From NCBI GenBank assembly GCA_002600635.1, contig CP021371.1:685001-749000 (forward strand): a stretch of 64,000 nt of DNA, written 5' to 3'. This document shows positions 55,275 to 63,595 of the stretch, one piece after another. The notes below the pieces were generated by a model that was not told where the DNA came from, searched no databases, and saw nothing but the letters and a program-made list of their open reading frames with translations. Within the stretch, counting starts at the first letter, position 1; every line of letters begins with the position of its first letter. Origin of the DNA: Rhizobium sp. ACO-34A (GTDB lineage: Bacteria > Pseudomonadota > Alphaproteobacteria > Rhizobiales > Rhizobiaceae). A program made the translations under genes and the position numbers.

Positions 55275-57144
55275 GCTTCTGAAGTTGCATGGCGCAAACC
55301 ATAGCTTCGCTCTCGACAACAGAATGACCATCGTTCTGTTCGCCGGCATGGGCGGTGGATGTGACGGGTTGGAGCAGGCCGGGTTTCCCGTTCACCTCGC
55401 GATCAATCATGATCCGATCGCTGTCGCGGTTCACAAGGTGCGCCATCCGCACACGCGGCATGAACGCTGCGACGTTTTCGAAGTGTGCCCGAAAGCGGCG
55501 ACGAAGGGGCGTGGCGTTCGCGCGCTTCATGCCTCGCCGGACTGCACGCATTTTTCCGTTGCCAAGGGCGGAAAGCCGGTCTCCAGCCGGCGTCGTTCGC
55601 TGGCATGGGTGGTCTGCCGTTGGGCGGGCCAGGTCGAGCCTGAGACGATCACGCTTGAGAATGTGCCTGAAATCCAGACGTGGGGTCCGCTGATCGCCAA
55701 GCGCTGCCCGAAGACGGGCCGCGTCATGCGGCTTGATGGCTCTGTCGCCGCCAAGGGTGAGAGGGTTCCCGTTCAAGAACAATGGCTGATCCCGGACCCG
55801 AAGCATAAGGGCAGGATCTGGCGCGCTTGGCTCAAGCACATGGCCGGATTGGGCTACAATTTCGAGGGCCGTGTTCTGGTCTGCGCGGATTATGGCATTC
55901 CGACCATCCGCAAGCGCTATTTTGGTGTCGCGCAATACGGCGATGCTCCGATCGTCTGGCCCGAGCGGACGCATGCGCCGCGCAAGGACGCGAAACGGCT
56001 CGGCCTCAAGCCGTGGGTCGGCGCGCACACCATCATCGACTTTTCGCTGCCGGTGAGATCGATCTTCGGGCGCAAGAAGGATCTGGCGGAGGCGACGCTT
56101 CGCCGGACGGCGCGCGGCGTCATGCGCTACGTCGTCGATGCGGCGAAGCCGTTCATCGTGCCGATCACGCATACCAAGGGATCCAATCAGGCCCGTTCCA
56201 CCGACGAGCCGCTTTGCGCCATCACCACGGCAAAGGGCGGGGAAAACATGGTGGCCGTGCCCCATGTCGCCGTCATGCGCAACAGCGGCAAGCCGTATAG
56301 CGCCGGCAACGAGCCTTTGCAGGCTTTGACGGCGGGCGGGGCGACTCCGGCTCTTGTTTCCACATCGCTGGCGCCGATGATCATGGGCGTTGGTGGTCGC
56401 GCTGCGCAGACGGAAACGCGCGACCCGCGCGACCCACTTGGCGCTGGCACCACGAAGGAGGATCGCGTCGTCATCGCCGCGTCGTTGCAACGGCAGTTCG
56501 GCGAAAGCAATGGCGCGGATGTCGAAGAACCGGTTCCAACGCTTGTGGCGGAAGGGCAGGGCAAGACGGCTCTCGTCTCGGCATTCCTTGCGCAGCACAA
56601 CGACGGGCCAAGGGCGGGAATTTCGGCGCGTGACGCGCTTGACCCGGTTTCGGCGCTGACGACGACCGGCTCGCAACAGGGTGTCGTCGCCGCCTCGATG
56701 CTGAACCTGCGCGGCACGGATAAGACGGGCCGGGATATCCGCGATCCACTATCGGCCGTGAGCGCCGGCGGAAACCATGCCGGCCTGATCCTTGGTTTCC
56801 TGCAACACTATTACGGCACGGGAGGTCAGGATCAGTCATTGGCCGATCCGCTCGGAGCACTCACGGCAAAGGCCCGGCACGGTCTGGTTACCGTAAAGCT
56901 GGGCCGGGAAACCTATGTCATCACGGACATCGGCATGCGCATGCTGGAACCGGAAGAAGGGGCGGCGGCCCATGGCTTCGCGAAGGGTAGCTTGCCGGAC
57001 GCGATCGAGCTGGATGGCAAGGTCGTAAAGCTCACCAAGGCGCAAAAATACCACCTGGTCGGCAACAGCGTTCCGCCGAAGATGATCCGGCTGCTGGCGG
57101 AATGCAATGTCCGGCGGGAGTTGGTGATGGAGGCGGCGGAATGA
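55264..57144 (+). CDS. DNA (cytosine-5) methyltransferase with tandem repeats
   Basis: 626 residues. C5-methyltransferase motifs: I at 25-40 (LFAGMGGGCDGLEQAG), IV with catalytic C94 in SPDCTHFS, VI ENVPEI (132-137), and X GNSVPPKM (600-607). Between residues 314 and 545, seven imperfect units of about 36 residues with the core [DE]P-[LV]-x-A-[LIV]-[TS] and a following L-V segment fill the region where the target-recognition domain lies. GGAGGTGAG precedes the ATG. It should protect or mark phage DNA together with the helicase-methyltransferase upstream. Confidence 0.88.
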   Translation: MKAKLLKLHGANHSFALDNRMTIVLFAGMGGGCDGLEQAGFPVHLAINHDPIAVAVHKVRHPHTRHERCDVFEVCPKAATKGRGVRALHASPDCTHFSVAKGGKPVSSRRRSLAWVVCRWAGQVEPETITLENVPEIQTWGPLIAKRCPKTGRVMRLDGSVAAKGERVPVQEQWLIPDPKHKGRIWRAWLKHMAGLGYNFEGRVLVCADYGIPTIRKRYFGVAQYGDAPIVWPERTHAPRKDAKRLGLKPWVGAHTIIDFSLPVRSIFGRKKDLAEATLRRTARGVMRYVVDAAKPFIVPITHTKGSNQARSTDEPLCAITTAKGGENMVAVPHVAVMRNSGKPYSAGNEPLQALTAGGATPALVSTSLAPMIMGVGGRAAQTETRDPRDPLGAGTTKEDRVVIAASLQRQFGESNGADVEEPVPTLVAEGQGKTALVSAFLAQHNDGPRAGISARDALDPVSALTTTGSQQGVVAASMLNLRGTDKTGRDIRDPLSAVSAGGNHAGLILGFLQHYYGTGGQDQSLADPLGALTAKARHGLVTVKLGRETYVITDIGMRMLEPEEGAAAHGFAKGSLPDAIELDGKVVKLTKAQKYHLVGNSVPPKMIRLLAECNVRRELVMEAAE

Positions 57145-58352
57145 TCCAGCCCACGCTTTTCGAAGGGTCAAAGCGTCTCGTCTATGACGAGGCCGTCGAA
57201 CTGACGCTGCAATCCATGCAGGCCTACGGGTCGGTGCATGATCATTGGGTGTTCGCATTCTCCGGCGGCAAGGACAGTACTGCGACGCTGACCGTCATCA
57301 TCCATTTGATCGACGCCGGACGGCTCGCTCCGCCGAAGTCGATCACGGTGCTCTATGCCGACACTCGCATGGAGCTGCCGCCGCTCTCGATCGCCGCCCA
57401 ACGTCTGCTCGACCGGCTGCGCCTGCGCGGGATCCATTGTGAAACCGTATGCGCACCGCTCGATCAGAGATTCCTCGTCTACATGCTCGGGCGCGGTGTG
57501 CCCCCGCCGAACAACAACACGTTCCGTTGGTGTACCCGGCAAATCAAGGTCGATCCGATGACGATGGCGCTGGAGCGCCGCATCAACGAACTCGACGGCT
57601 CTATCTTGATGATCACCGGCGTTCGTCAGGGCGAAAGCGCGATCCGCGATGGCCGCATCGCCATGTCATGCGGCAAGGACGGCGCGGAATGCGGTCAGGG
57701 CTGGTATCAGCAGGTCGTGCCGGAGGCGAGGGGCATTCGCGGCCGGATCGCCACGCTGGCGCCCCTCCTGCACTGGCGGGTCTGCAATATCTTCGACTGG
57801 CTGAAGATCTATGCCCGCATGCAGGAATACGGCGCGTGGGACACCGGTCCCGTCGTCGATGCCTATGGGGGCGACGAGGCGCAGGAGATCAATGCGCGAA
57901 CCGGCTGCAACGGCTGCCCTCTGGCGGCGCGGGATCTGGGTCTGGAGACGGTGCTTCGTGTTCCATACTGGTCCTACATCGCTCCGCTGCTCGGGCTGAA
58001 GCCGCTCTATCGCGAGCTTCGGGAGCCTCGGAACCGCCTGAAAAAGACGGGTATCGACGGGAATGGCGATATTGCCAGGGCGAAGAACAAACAGCGCATG
58101 GGGCCGCTGACGTTCGACGCTCGCCTGATGGCGCTCGACCGGGTGCTTTCCATTCAGTCGGAAATCAACCTTGAGGCCATGCGTCTCGGACGGCCGCCCG
58201 TCGACATTCTCAACGCCGAGGAAGAGGCGAGGATCCGGGAGCTGATCGCTCTCAAGACCTGGCCGAACGGATGGGACGGCGATGAGCCGACCGCGGACAC
58301 GCCGATGGATGCCGTCTTTGCGGACGGCTCCATTCAACGGTTGCTGGTATGA
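57141..58352 (+). CDS. PAPS reductase/DndC-like PP-loop protein
   Basis: 403 residues. The PP-loop AFSGGKDSTATL (39-50) marks an adenylating N-type ATP pyrophosphatase. RWCTRQIKVDP (C131), GVRQGESAIRDGR and a C-terminal CNGCP (C256, C259) follow the pattern of DndC and phage PAPS-reductase homologues, with C177 and C184 extra; an Fe-S cluster is plausible. DndC takes part in DNA phosphorothioation, but no dndD or dndE partner is visible here. Starts in the C5-methyltransferase stop codon. Confidence 0.8.
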   Translation: MIQPTLFEGSKRLVYDEAVELTLQSMQAYGSVHDHWVFAFSGGKDSTATLTVIIHLIDAGRLAPPKSITVLYADTRMELPPLSIAAQRLLDRLRLRGIHCETVCAPLDQRFLVYMLGRGVPPPNNNTFRWCTRQIKVDPMTMALERRINELDGSILMITGVRQGESAIRDGRIAMSCGKDGAECGQGWYQQVVPEARGIRGRIATLAPLLHWRVCNIFDWLKIYARMQEYGAWDTGPVVDAYGGDEAQEINARTGCNGCPLAARDLGLETVLRVPYWSYIAPLLGLKPLYRELREPRNRLKKTGIDGNGDIARAKNKQRMGPLTFDARLMALDRVLSIQSEINLEAMRLGRPPVDILNAEEEARIRELIALKTWPNGWDGDEPTADTPMDAVFADGSIQRLLV

Positions 58353-58361
58353 GGTGGTAAC

Positions 58362-59636
58362 GTGAGCACCATCGTCGATGAATTCGTCGCCAATGCCCGC
58401 GCTGTTGCCTTCGATGCGGCGGCCGATCGGCTGCATGTTCCCGAAACGCCGAAGGGCAAGCCGGAATACCAGGGGCCGTGCCCGCGCTGCGGCGGCAATG
58501 ACCGGTTCGCGGTCAATCGCAAGAAAGGCGTTTGGGTCTGCCGCGGGGCGGATGGCGGGCGCGATGGGATCGGCCTTGCCGCACACCTGCTGCATCTCGA
58601 TCTTCGCCGCCGCGAGGAATTCCTCGAGGCCTGCGCTGCCGTGCTGGGCGAGGAGGTGCCGGAAGGCGCCGAACGCGAGAGCGAGGAAGACCGGGCGGCC
58701 CGCCTGACACGGATCGCCGAAGCGGAAGAGAAGGCGCAGGCCTCGCGGGATCAGAAAGAGCGCAAGCAGGCGGATTTCCGCGAAAAGGAAGTCAACAAGG
58801 CGCGGGGTATCTGGCTCAATGCGGTGGATTGCCGCGCGGATACGCCGGACGCTTTCGAGGGTGCCAGGATCATCCCGGCATACCTGCAGGCGCGCACCGG
58901 CTTCGTGCCCGCCGGCGGTATCTTTGAAAACCTGCGGTTCGTTCCCCGCTGCACCTACTGGCACGGGCAGGACGATTTCGGCCGGCCGCTGGCGCTCCAT
59001 GAGGGGCCGGCGATGATCGCGCCATTCGTCAATGCCGAGGGACGGATCATCGGCTGCCACCAGACATGGATCGATCTCGGCCAGTTGCCGAAGCGTCGGC
59101 CGGTGCTGGTCGGGACGGATGGTGAAAGCCTGCCGACCAAGAAGATGCGCGGAACGAAAAAGGGCGGGTTGATCCCCGTCTGCGGCGATCCGGGCGCAAC
59201 GCGCTGGATGGGCGGCGAGGGGATCGAGACCGTCTGCGCCGTCGCCTCGCCGGAAGGATGGCGCGCCGACACCTTCTATTTCGCTGCCGGTGATATCGGC
59301 AATCTCGCCGGCCCCGCCGATCCGAAATCGGCGTTCAATCATCCGACACTGAAGAAGGAATACACGGCCGGGAGGCTGCGGGCCGTCCGTGTGCAGGGCC
59401 CGGTTCCGCGTGCCGATTCCGATACGGGCGATGTGCTGCATGTGCCCGAGCACGTGACCGAGCTGGTGCTGCTCGCCGATGGCGACAGCGAGCCTGTGGC
59501 GACCGCCTCGGCCATGGCGCGGGCGGAAGCCCGCCATGCGCGCGAGGGCCGGCAGGTCACGACCTGGTGGCCGCCCGAGGGGATGGATTTCGCAGAGGCG
59601 ATGGTGGCGGCGATGGGAGGGGCTGAAGATGTGTAG
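58362..59636 (+). CDS. DnaG-type phage primase
   Basis: 424 residues from a GTG start after GAGGTGG. An N-terminal CHC2-like zinc domain (CPRCGGNDRFAVNRKKG then WVCRG) is followed by a helical linker and a Toprim-like domain with LLADGDSEP and GGEGIETVCAV. It should make primers for phage replication with the helicase encoded just downstream, like the split of a P4-type primase-helicase. Confidence 0.88.
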   Translation: MSTIVDEFVANARAVAFDAAADRLHVPETPKGKPEYQGPCPRCGGNDRFAVNRKKGVWVCRGADGGRDGIGLAAHLLHLDLRRREEFLEACAAVLGEEVPEGAERESEEDRAARLTRIAEAEEKAQASRDQKERKQADFREKEVNKARGIWLNAVDCRADTPDAFEGARIIPAYLQARTGFVPAGGIFENLRFVPRCTYWHGQDDFGRPLALHEGPAMIAPFVNAEGRIIGCHQTWIDLGQLPKRRPVLVGTDGESLPTKKMRGTKKGGLIPVCGDPGATRWMGGEGIETVCAVASPEGWRADTFYFAAGDIGNLAGPADPKSAFNHPTLKKEYTAGRLRAVRVQGPVPRADSDTGDVLHVPEHVTELVLLADGDSEPVATASAMARAEARHAREGRQVTTWWPPEGMDFAEAMVAAMGGAEDV

Positions 59637-59796
59637 GTGGGCATTCCTGCCGTATTTCCTGCCGATCGAGGAGCGTTGGTTTTGCCTTCCGATCCTCGAA
59701 TATCTGGTTGGCTACTGGCCAGCGATGGCCATTCGTAGCGCGTTGGCGCTCGTCCTGATTATTCTCGTACTGCACTGGCATCGAAAGAATGGCTGA
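59629..59796 (+). CDS. Small membrane protein between primase and helicase, 55 residues
   Basis: Starts MCRWAFLPYFLPIEERWFCL with GGAGGGG upstream; hydrophobic AMAIRSALALVLIILVL forms a transmembrane helix ending HWHRKNG. Overlaps both neighbours by 8 bp. Function unknown. Confidence 0.55.
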   Translation: MCRWAFLPYFLPIEERWFCLPILEYLVGYWPAMAIRSALALVLIILVLHWHRKNG

Positions 59797-61597
59797 TACC
59801 AAGAAACCGAACATTCCTGACGCCGTCGCGCGGATCCTTGCCGAGGCGCAGGCGCAGCGGGCGGGCTATGGTGAAAACCCCGAAATCCCTGATGGCCCTG
59901 CGGGCGAGCCGGTCGCGGCCATCGCAGGTGATAGCGATGCCGATCCCGCCGTCGTCGAGTTCTGCGCCGAGTTCGACCATTCCGATACCGACAACGGCAA
60001 GCGGCTCAGGCTTCACTTCGGTGACGACCTGCTGGTGGTCGCGCAGGAGAAGGGCAAGACGCCGACATTCGCGGTCTGGACCGGCTCGCACTGGGACGTG
60101 GCCAATGGTGGGCCGAAGTCCAAGGCGATTGCGCAGCGGCTGGGAGACAGGATCGCGGCCGAGACGGCTTTCATCCGGCCGAACCCCTATGAACAGATGG
60201 TGCTCGACCAGGCCGACGAGGCGAGACGGAAGCCGGAGGCTGAGCGCACGGCGCAGGAAAAGAAGCTGGTCGCAGAGGCCGACAAGGCTGACGAAGGGCA
60301 TGGGAAGCGGGTCAAGCGCCGGCTCGACCATGCGGTGACCTCTAAAAACGTGGCGAAGATCAACGCCATGCTGGAAAGCATCGCGCCCCATATCCTGCGC
60401 AGCCCTGACGATTTCAATGCCGACAAGTGGATGGTGGCGGTCAAGAACGCCACGCTGAAATTCGAGCGCAGCATGGCCAAGCGGAAGAACCCGCGCCATT
60501 TGAGCCTCGAGGAGACGCCGGATGCGCCCGAGTTCATCGACGTGTGCACGGATTTCCGCCTGAAGGTGATCGAAGGTCACCGGCGAAAGGACCTGATTAC
60601 CAGCGTCGTGCCGGTGGCCTATGACAGCAGGGCCGTCTGCCCCCGCTGGGATGCCTTCATTTCCAGCAAGCTGCCGGATGAAGCCGTGCGGAGGCTGGTG
60701 CAGGTCAGTTCCGGTCTCAGCATGCTGGGCATTACTGTCCAGTACCTGTTCTTCCATTATGGCAATGGTGCAAACGGCAAGTCCGTCTACATGGAAACGC
60801 TCTGCCGGGTGCTGGGCGAGGCGGCGGTGACGCTGCCATCCACCAGCATCATCGGCGAGGGCGGATCGTCGGGCAGCGCAAGCCCCGATCTGGCGCGGCT
60901 CTATGGCAAGCGCATGCTGCGCGTGAAGGAGCTGCCGGAGGGCGAGGATCTTCGCGAAAACCTCGTGAAGGAATTGACCGGTGGCGAGACCGTCACCGCG
61001 CGCGACCTGTTTTCCGGCTATATGGATTTTGAGCCGAAGTTCATCGCCATGATGAGCGGCAATGGCTATCCGCGCATCAGCGGCACGGATGATGGCATCT
61101 GGCGACGCATGGCCGTGGTGCATTGGCCGCGCCAGATCGCCAAGGAAGATCGTCGCGAGTTTCAGGACGTGATCGCATCCTTCGAGCCGGAATATCCGGG
61201 CATTCTGAACTGGCTGATCGAGGGCGTGAAGATCTATCTGCAGGAGGGGCTGGTCATCCCCGATGCCGTCGTCGAAGCCACGCAGGCCTATCGTGACGAC
61301 ATGGACCGCACGGCCGCTTTCGTTGCCCGTTGCATCCAGCGCGACGACAGCGCGCCGCCTGTCGAGGGCAAGGTACTCTACCAGTCCTATTGCGATTTCA
61401 CCATCGACCAGGGCGGCAGGCCGATGAACAACACCGCCTTCGGGCGCGACATGGGCAAGAAGTTCCAGAAGGACCGATCGTCTGGCGTGGTGCTCTATCG
61501 CGGCATCCGCCTCGTCAACGTGCCCCATGTCGATCGCGGTAACGAGCCTCCGCCCGGCCGCTTCGAAGAGCCTTTCCCGGATGATTTTGGAGGATGA
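59789..61597 (+). CDS. D5/P4-family phage replication helicase
   Basis: 602 residues. A D5-type N-terminal domain leads to an SF3 helicase with Walker A GNGANGKS (near residue 330) and further motifs ELPEGEDLRENLVKELTGGE (lid and B region) and MMSGNGYPRISGTDDGIWRR (sensor). A C-terminal helical domain follows. It unwinds DNA at the phage origin; the repeat array that starts 30 bp after its stop is the likely place. Overlaps the small membrane gene start by 8 bp. Confidence 0.9.
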   Translation: MADTKKPNIPDAVARILAEAQAQRAGYGENPEIPDGPAGEPVAAIAGDSDADPAVVEFCAEFDHSDTDNGKRLRLHFGDDLLVVAQEKGKTPTFAVWTGSHWDVANGGPKSKAIAQRLGDRIAAETAFIRPNPYEQMVLDQADEARRKPEAERTAQEKKLVAEADKADEGHGKRVKRRLDHAVTSKNVAKINAMLESIAPHILRSPDDFNADKWMVAVKNATLKFERSMAKRKNPRHLSLEETPDAPEFIDVCTDFRLKVIEGHRRKDLITSVVPVAYDSRAVCPRWDAFISSKLPDEAVRRLVQVSSGLSMLGITVQYLFFHYGNGANGKSVYMETLCRVLGEAAVTLPSTSIIGEGGSSGSASPDLARLYGKRMLRVKELPEGEDLRENLVKELTGGETVTARDLFSGYMDFEPKFIAMMSGNGYPRISGTDDGIWRRMAVVHWPRQIAKEDRREFQDVIASFEPEYPGILNWLIEGVKIYLQEGLVIPDAVVEATQAYRDDMDRTAAFVARCIQRDDSAPPVEGKVLYQSYCDFTIDQGGRPMNNTAFGRDMGKKFQKDRSSGVVLYRGIRLVNVPHVDRGNEPPPGRFEEPFPDDFGG

Positions 61598-61629
61598 ACA
61601 CCCCGCAACCCCCTTTCGGCTCGGATCTA

Positions 61630-61891
61630 ACCGTCAGAAATCCCGAAAACTGTCTGACAGTTCTGACAGTTGAACTGATAGTTCAACGGATAGTTTGAGG
61701 CGAAAAATGCGAATGAAAACAATGCTTCCTGACAGTTCGGATAGTTTTTTCTCGCCTATATGTAAAGGGCGTGGGGAGGTTCGGAGATCGCTATAGGTGA
61801 TGCGGAAACAACTGTCAGAACTGTCTAACCTGTTGAAATGTAATAATTAAACTATCCGAACACTGTCAGGTTAACTGTCAGAAACTGTCAG
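61630..61891. repeat. Iteron-like inverted-repeat array after the helicase gene
   Basis: At least eleven copies of CTGACAG or its complement CTGTCAG, including near-matches, fill the 307-bp non-coding stretch 61,598-61,905. Left half (mostly ...CTGACAGTT): 61648-61662 AACTGTCTGACAGTT, 61663-61671, 61675-61683, 61687-61695, 61729-61746. Right half (AACTGTCAG): 61810-61818, 61819-61827, 61850-61858, 61862-61869, 61873-61881, 61883-61891. The two halves are inverted, so the whole array is a large dyad centred near 61,795. An AT-rich segment lies at 61,835-61,853. Candidate replication origin or operator array. Confidence 0.7.
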
Positions 61892-61905
61892 AAAGGGTTT
61901 TGACC

Positions 61906-62703
61906 ATGAAAACCGTGTCCATTGAGAAACTTCTGATTTGGGCTTTTACGCAGGAATTGCCCAAGGTGGGAAGCGGAGATTTGAGCCTCGGTATCGGTCT
62001 CAGCAGCGCCTGGGCGATGACGCGGGATTTCGCGGTGCTGGGAACGCTGATCGACCGTTCTCCCAACATCTACGGCGTGGTGCCGGATTTCGTCGAATAT
62101 GGCGAGCCCCATCCGGATGCGCTGGCCGCCGGCGCTGCGGTCCGGGCGCTGGCCGAAATGTCGTTCTCGATCCCGGAAGGCTGGCAGCCATTCCCCGAAT
62201 GGTCGGACGAACATGGTCTGATCGCCGCCGAAGTTGGGCGAGTGGTGGAAGAGCAGCGTCTGAAGGGCGATCGTCTCTCGGGCCGTTACGTCGTTGCGCT
62301 GGTCACCGGCTCCGCCATCCTCGGCTTCGGCCCGGACTGGCGGGCCGACAAGCCGAAGGTGCAGGAAGTCACGCATGCCGGAAAGCCGGCCTGGTTCGTC
62401 ACCCGCAAGACCCGCGATGCGTTCGGCCGGGTCTATGAATACGAGACGGATGGGTTCGACCGCCGCAAACAGCGGCCGGTGAAGGGGGCATTTCGCAAAT
62501 ATGCGCTCTCCGAGCCGATCCGCGGGGCGATCCTGTCGCGGCTGGAATGGGAGCTCTGGCAGGATGCGCTCGCATACCTCGCCAGATCGCTTGCAAATCG
62601 CCTCGAAAGCCACGCGATTGCGGCCTTCGTTCCCGACCGGCATCCGTGGAGAAGGCGGGCGCGTTCTGCAAATTCCTCGCAAGCTGTTGATATGGCAGGT
62701 TAA
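61906..62703 (+). CDS. Hypothetical phage protein, 265 residues
   Basis: Starts MKTVSIEKLLIWAFTQELPK with AAAGGG upstream. Mixed alpha/beta pattern; VVALVTGSAILGFGPDW and a basic tail (HPWRRRARSANS). It lies alone between the repeat array and the late region, a place where late activators or antiterminators sit, but I recognise no family. Confidence 0.6.
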   Translation: MKTVSIEKLLIWAFTQELPKVGSGDLSLGIGLSSAWAMTRDFAVLGTLIDRSPNIYGVVPDFVEYGEPHPDALAAGAAVRALAEMSFSIPEGWQPFPEWSDEHGLIAAEVGRVVEEQRLKGDRLSGRYVVALVTGSAILGFGPDWRADKPKVQEVTHAGKPAWFVTRKTRDAFGRVYEYETDGFDRRKQRPVKGAFRKYALSEPIRGAILSRLEWELWQDALAYLARSLANRLESHAIAAFVPDRHPWRRRARSANSSQAVDMAG

Positions 62704-62773
62704 GTTTTTCTGGAATGGGCCTTGAGGCGCGGCAGTCGGTTGACATAGTATAAGCACACTGAAAAAGGTAGGA

Positions 62774-62811
62774 AAAACCCGCTAGGCAAGCGCCCGGCGG
62801 GTTTTGCTTTT
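62774..62811 (+). terminator. Terminator before the late genes
   Basis: AAAACCCGC (62774-62782) pairs with GCGGGTTTT (62797-62805); inner GGC/GCC pairs extend the stem and TTTTGCTTTT follows. The rest of 62,704-62,889 holds TTGACA at 62740-62745 and no gene I can support. Confidence 0.85.
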
Positions 62812-62889
62812 CCGGGCCGGATATCGAGCCGATGGAGGCTGTCATGAACCCCGCCGCTGTAATGGCGGCTTCTCCGAAAGGTTTGATCG

Positions 62890-63423
62890 GTGTCTGACGT
62901 CGTCTTCGATGCGTCCGAGATCGAACAGCTGGGCAGGGCAATTGCCAATCTGCCCGGCGAGATCAAGGGCAAGGCCATGGCGCGGGCGATGAGCCGCATG
63001 CGCGACATGGCCAGAACCCGGATCGTCAGGCGAAGCGCCGAACGCGTCGACATGCCGGTCGGAAAGATCCGCCAGTTGACCACTGCGTATTTCAACGCGG
63101 GCAGCAGCACGATCGAAGTCATCGAGAAATCGGGGTGGATACCGCTCTATCAGCTCGGCGCACGCCAGACGAGGTCGGGCGTATCGGTCAGGCTCAGAGG
63201 GTCTTATCGCTCCGCATTCATCGCCGAGATGAAGTCCGGTCACCGTGGCGTCATGAAGCGTCAGGGCAAGGGGCGATTGCCCATTCGTGAACTGTTCGGC
63301 CCGAACCCGGCACACGATGTCACGAACAACCCGGAAGTGTTCCTCAAGGTGCTGGCGGAACTGATCGAGGATCATCTCGCCCCGCGCATCCTCCACGAAC
63401 TCGACCGCCTCCTCCCTCGATGA
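62890..63423 (+). CDS. Minor tail protein Z-like phage protein
   Basis: 177 residues from a GTG start after AAAGG. The pattern MARTRIVRRSAERVDMPVGK and GRLPIRELFGPNPAHD near the C terminus is that of the prophage minor tail protein Z group. It would join the tail tube during assembly. It is the first late gene, upstream of the packaging gene, an unusual place for a tail protein. Confidence 0.75.
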   Translation: MSDVVFDASEIEQLGRAIANLPGEIKGKAMARAMSRMRDMARTRIVRRSAERVDMPVGKIRQLTTAYFNAGSSTIEVIEKSGWIPLYQLGARQTRSGVSVRLRGSYRSAFIAEMKSGHRGVMKRQGKGRLPIRELFGPNPAHDVTNNPEVFLKVLAELIEDHLAPRILHELDRLLPR

Positions 63424-63446
63424 GGGTCGATCACCCCTCAAAGGGC

Positions 63447-63590
63447 GGGGGTACCCCCCCCGGGTCAAGGGACCGTACCCCGAAAAACACCCCTGCGGGC
63501 CGGGGCGACCCCGAAATCTCGCCAGTCTGACCCTAAATTCGAAGCCTAAAGTTCTAAAGAACGGCTAAAGAGCTAAAGAGCGCGGTAAAG
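63447..63590. repeat. GC-rich palindromes and CTAAAG repeats before the terminase gene
   Basis: GGGGGTACCCCC (63447-63458) and GGTC-AAGG-GACC (63463-63474) are followed by six copies of CTAAA/GTAAA at 63533, 63546, 63554, 63565, 63573 and 63585, spaced 8-13 bp. A GC-rich palindrome plus direct repeats right before a terminase small subunit gene suggests a cos or pac packaging site. Confidence 0.5.
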
Positions 63591-63595
63591 TCGGA

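Noticed and set aside
57141..58352. A complete dnd phosphorothioation system
   Set aside because: Only one DndC-like gene is present; no DndA, DndB, DndD or DndE candidate lies nearby, so only the single protein is claimed.
57666..59537. 623-residue - strand ORF in the prophage right arm
   Set aside because: Antisense to the PP-loop and primase genes, both of which have motifs and ATGA junctions; no domain of its own.
61630..61891. CRISPR array
   Set aside because: The repeats are only 7-9 bp, irregularly spaced and inverted between halves, with no cas genes; iterons or operators fit better.
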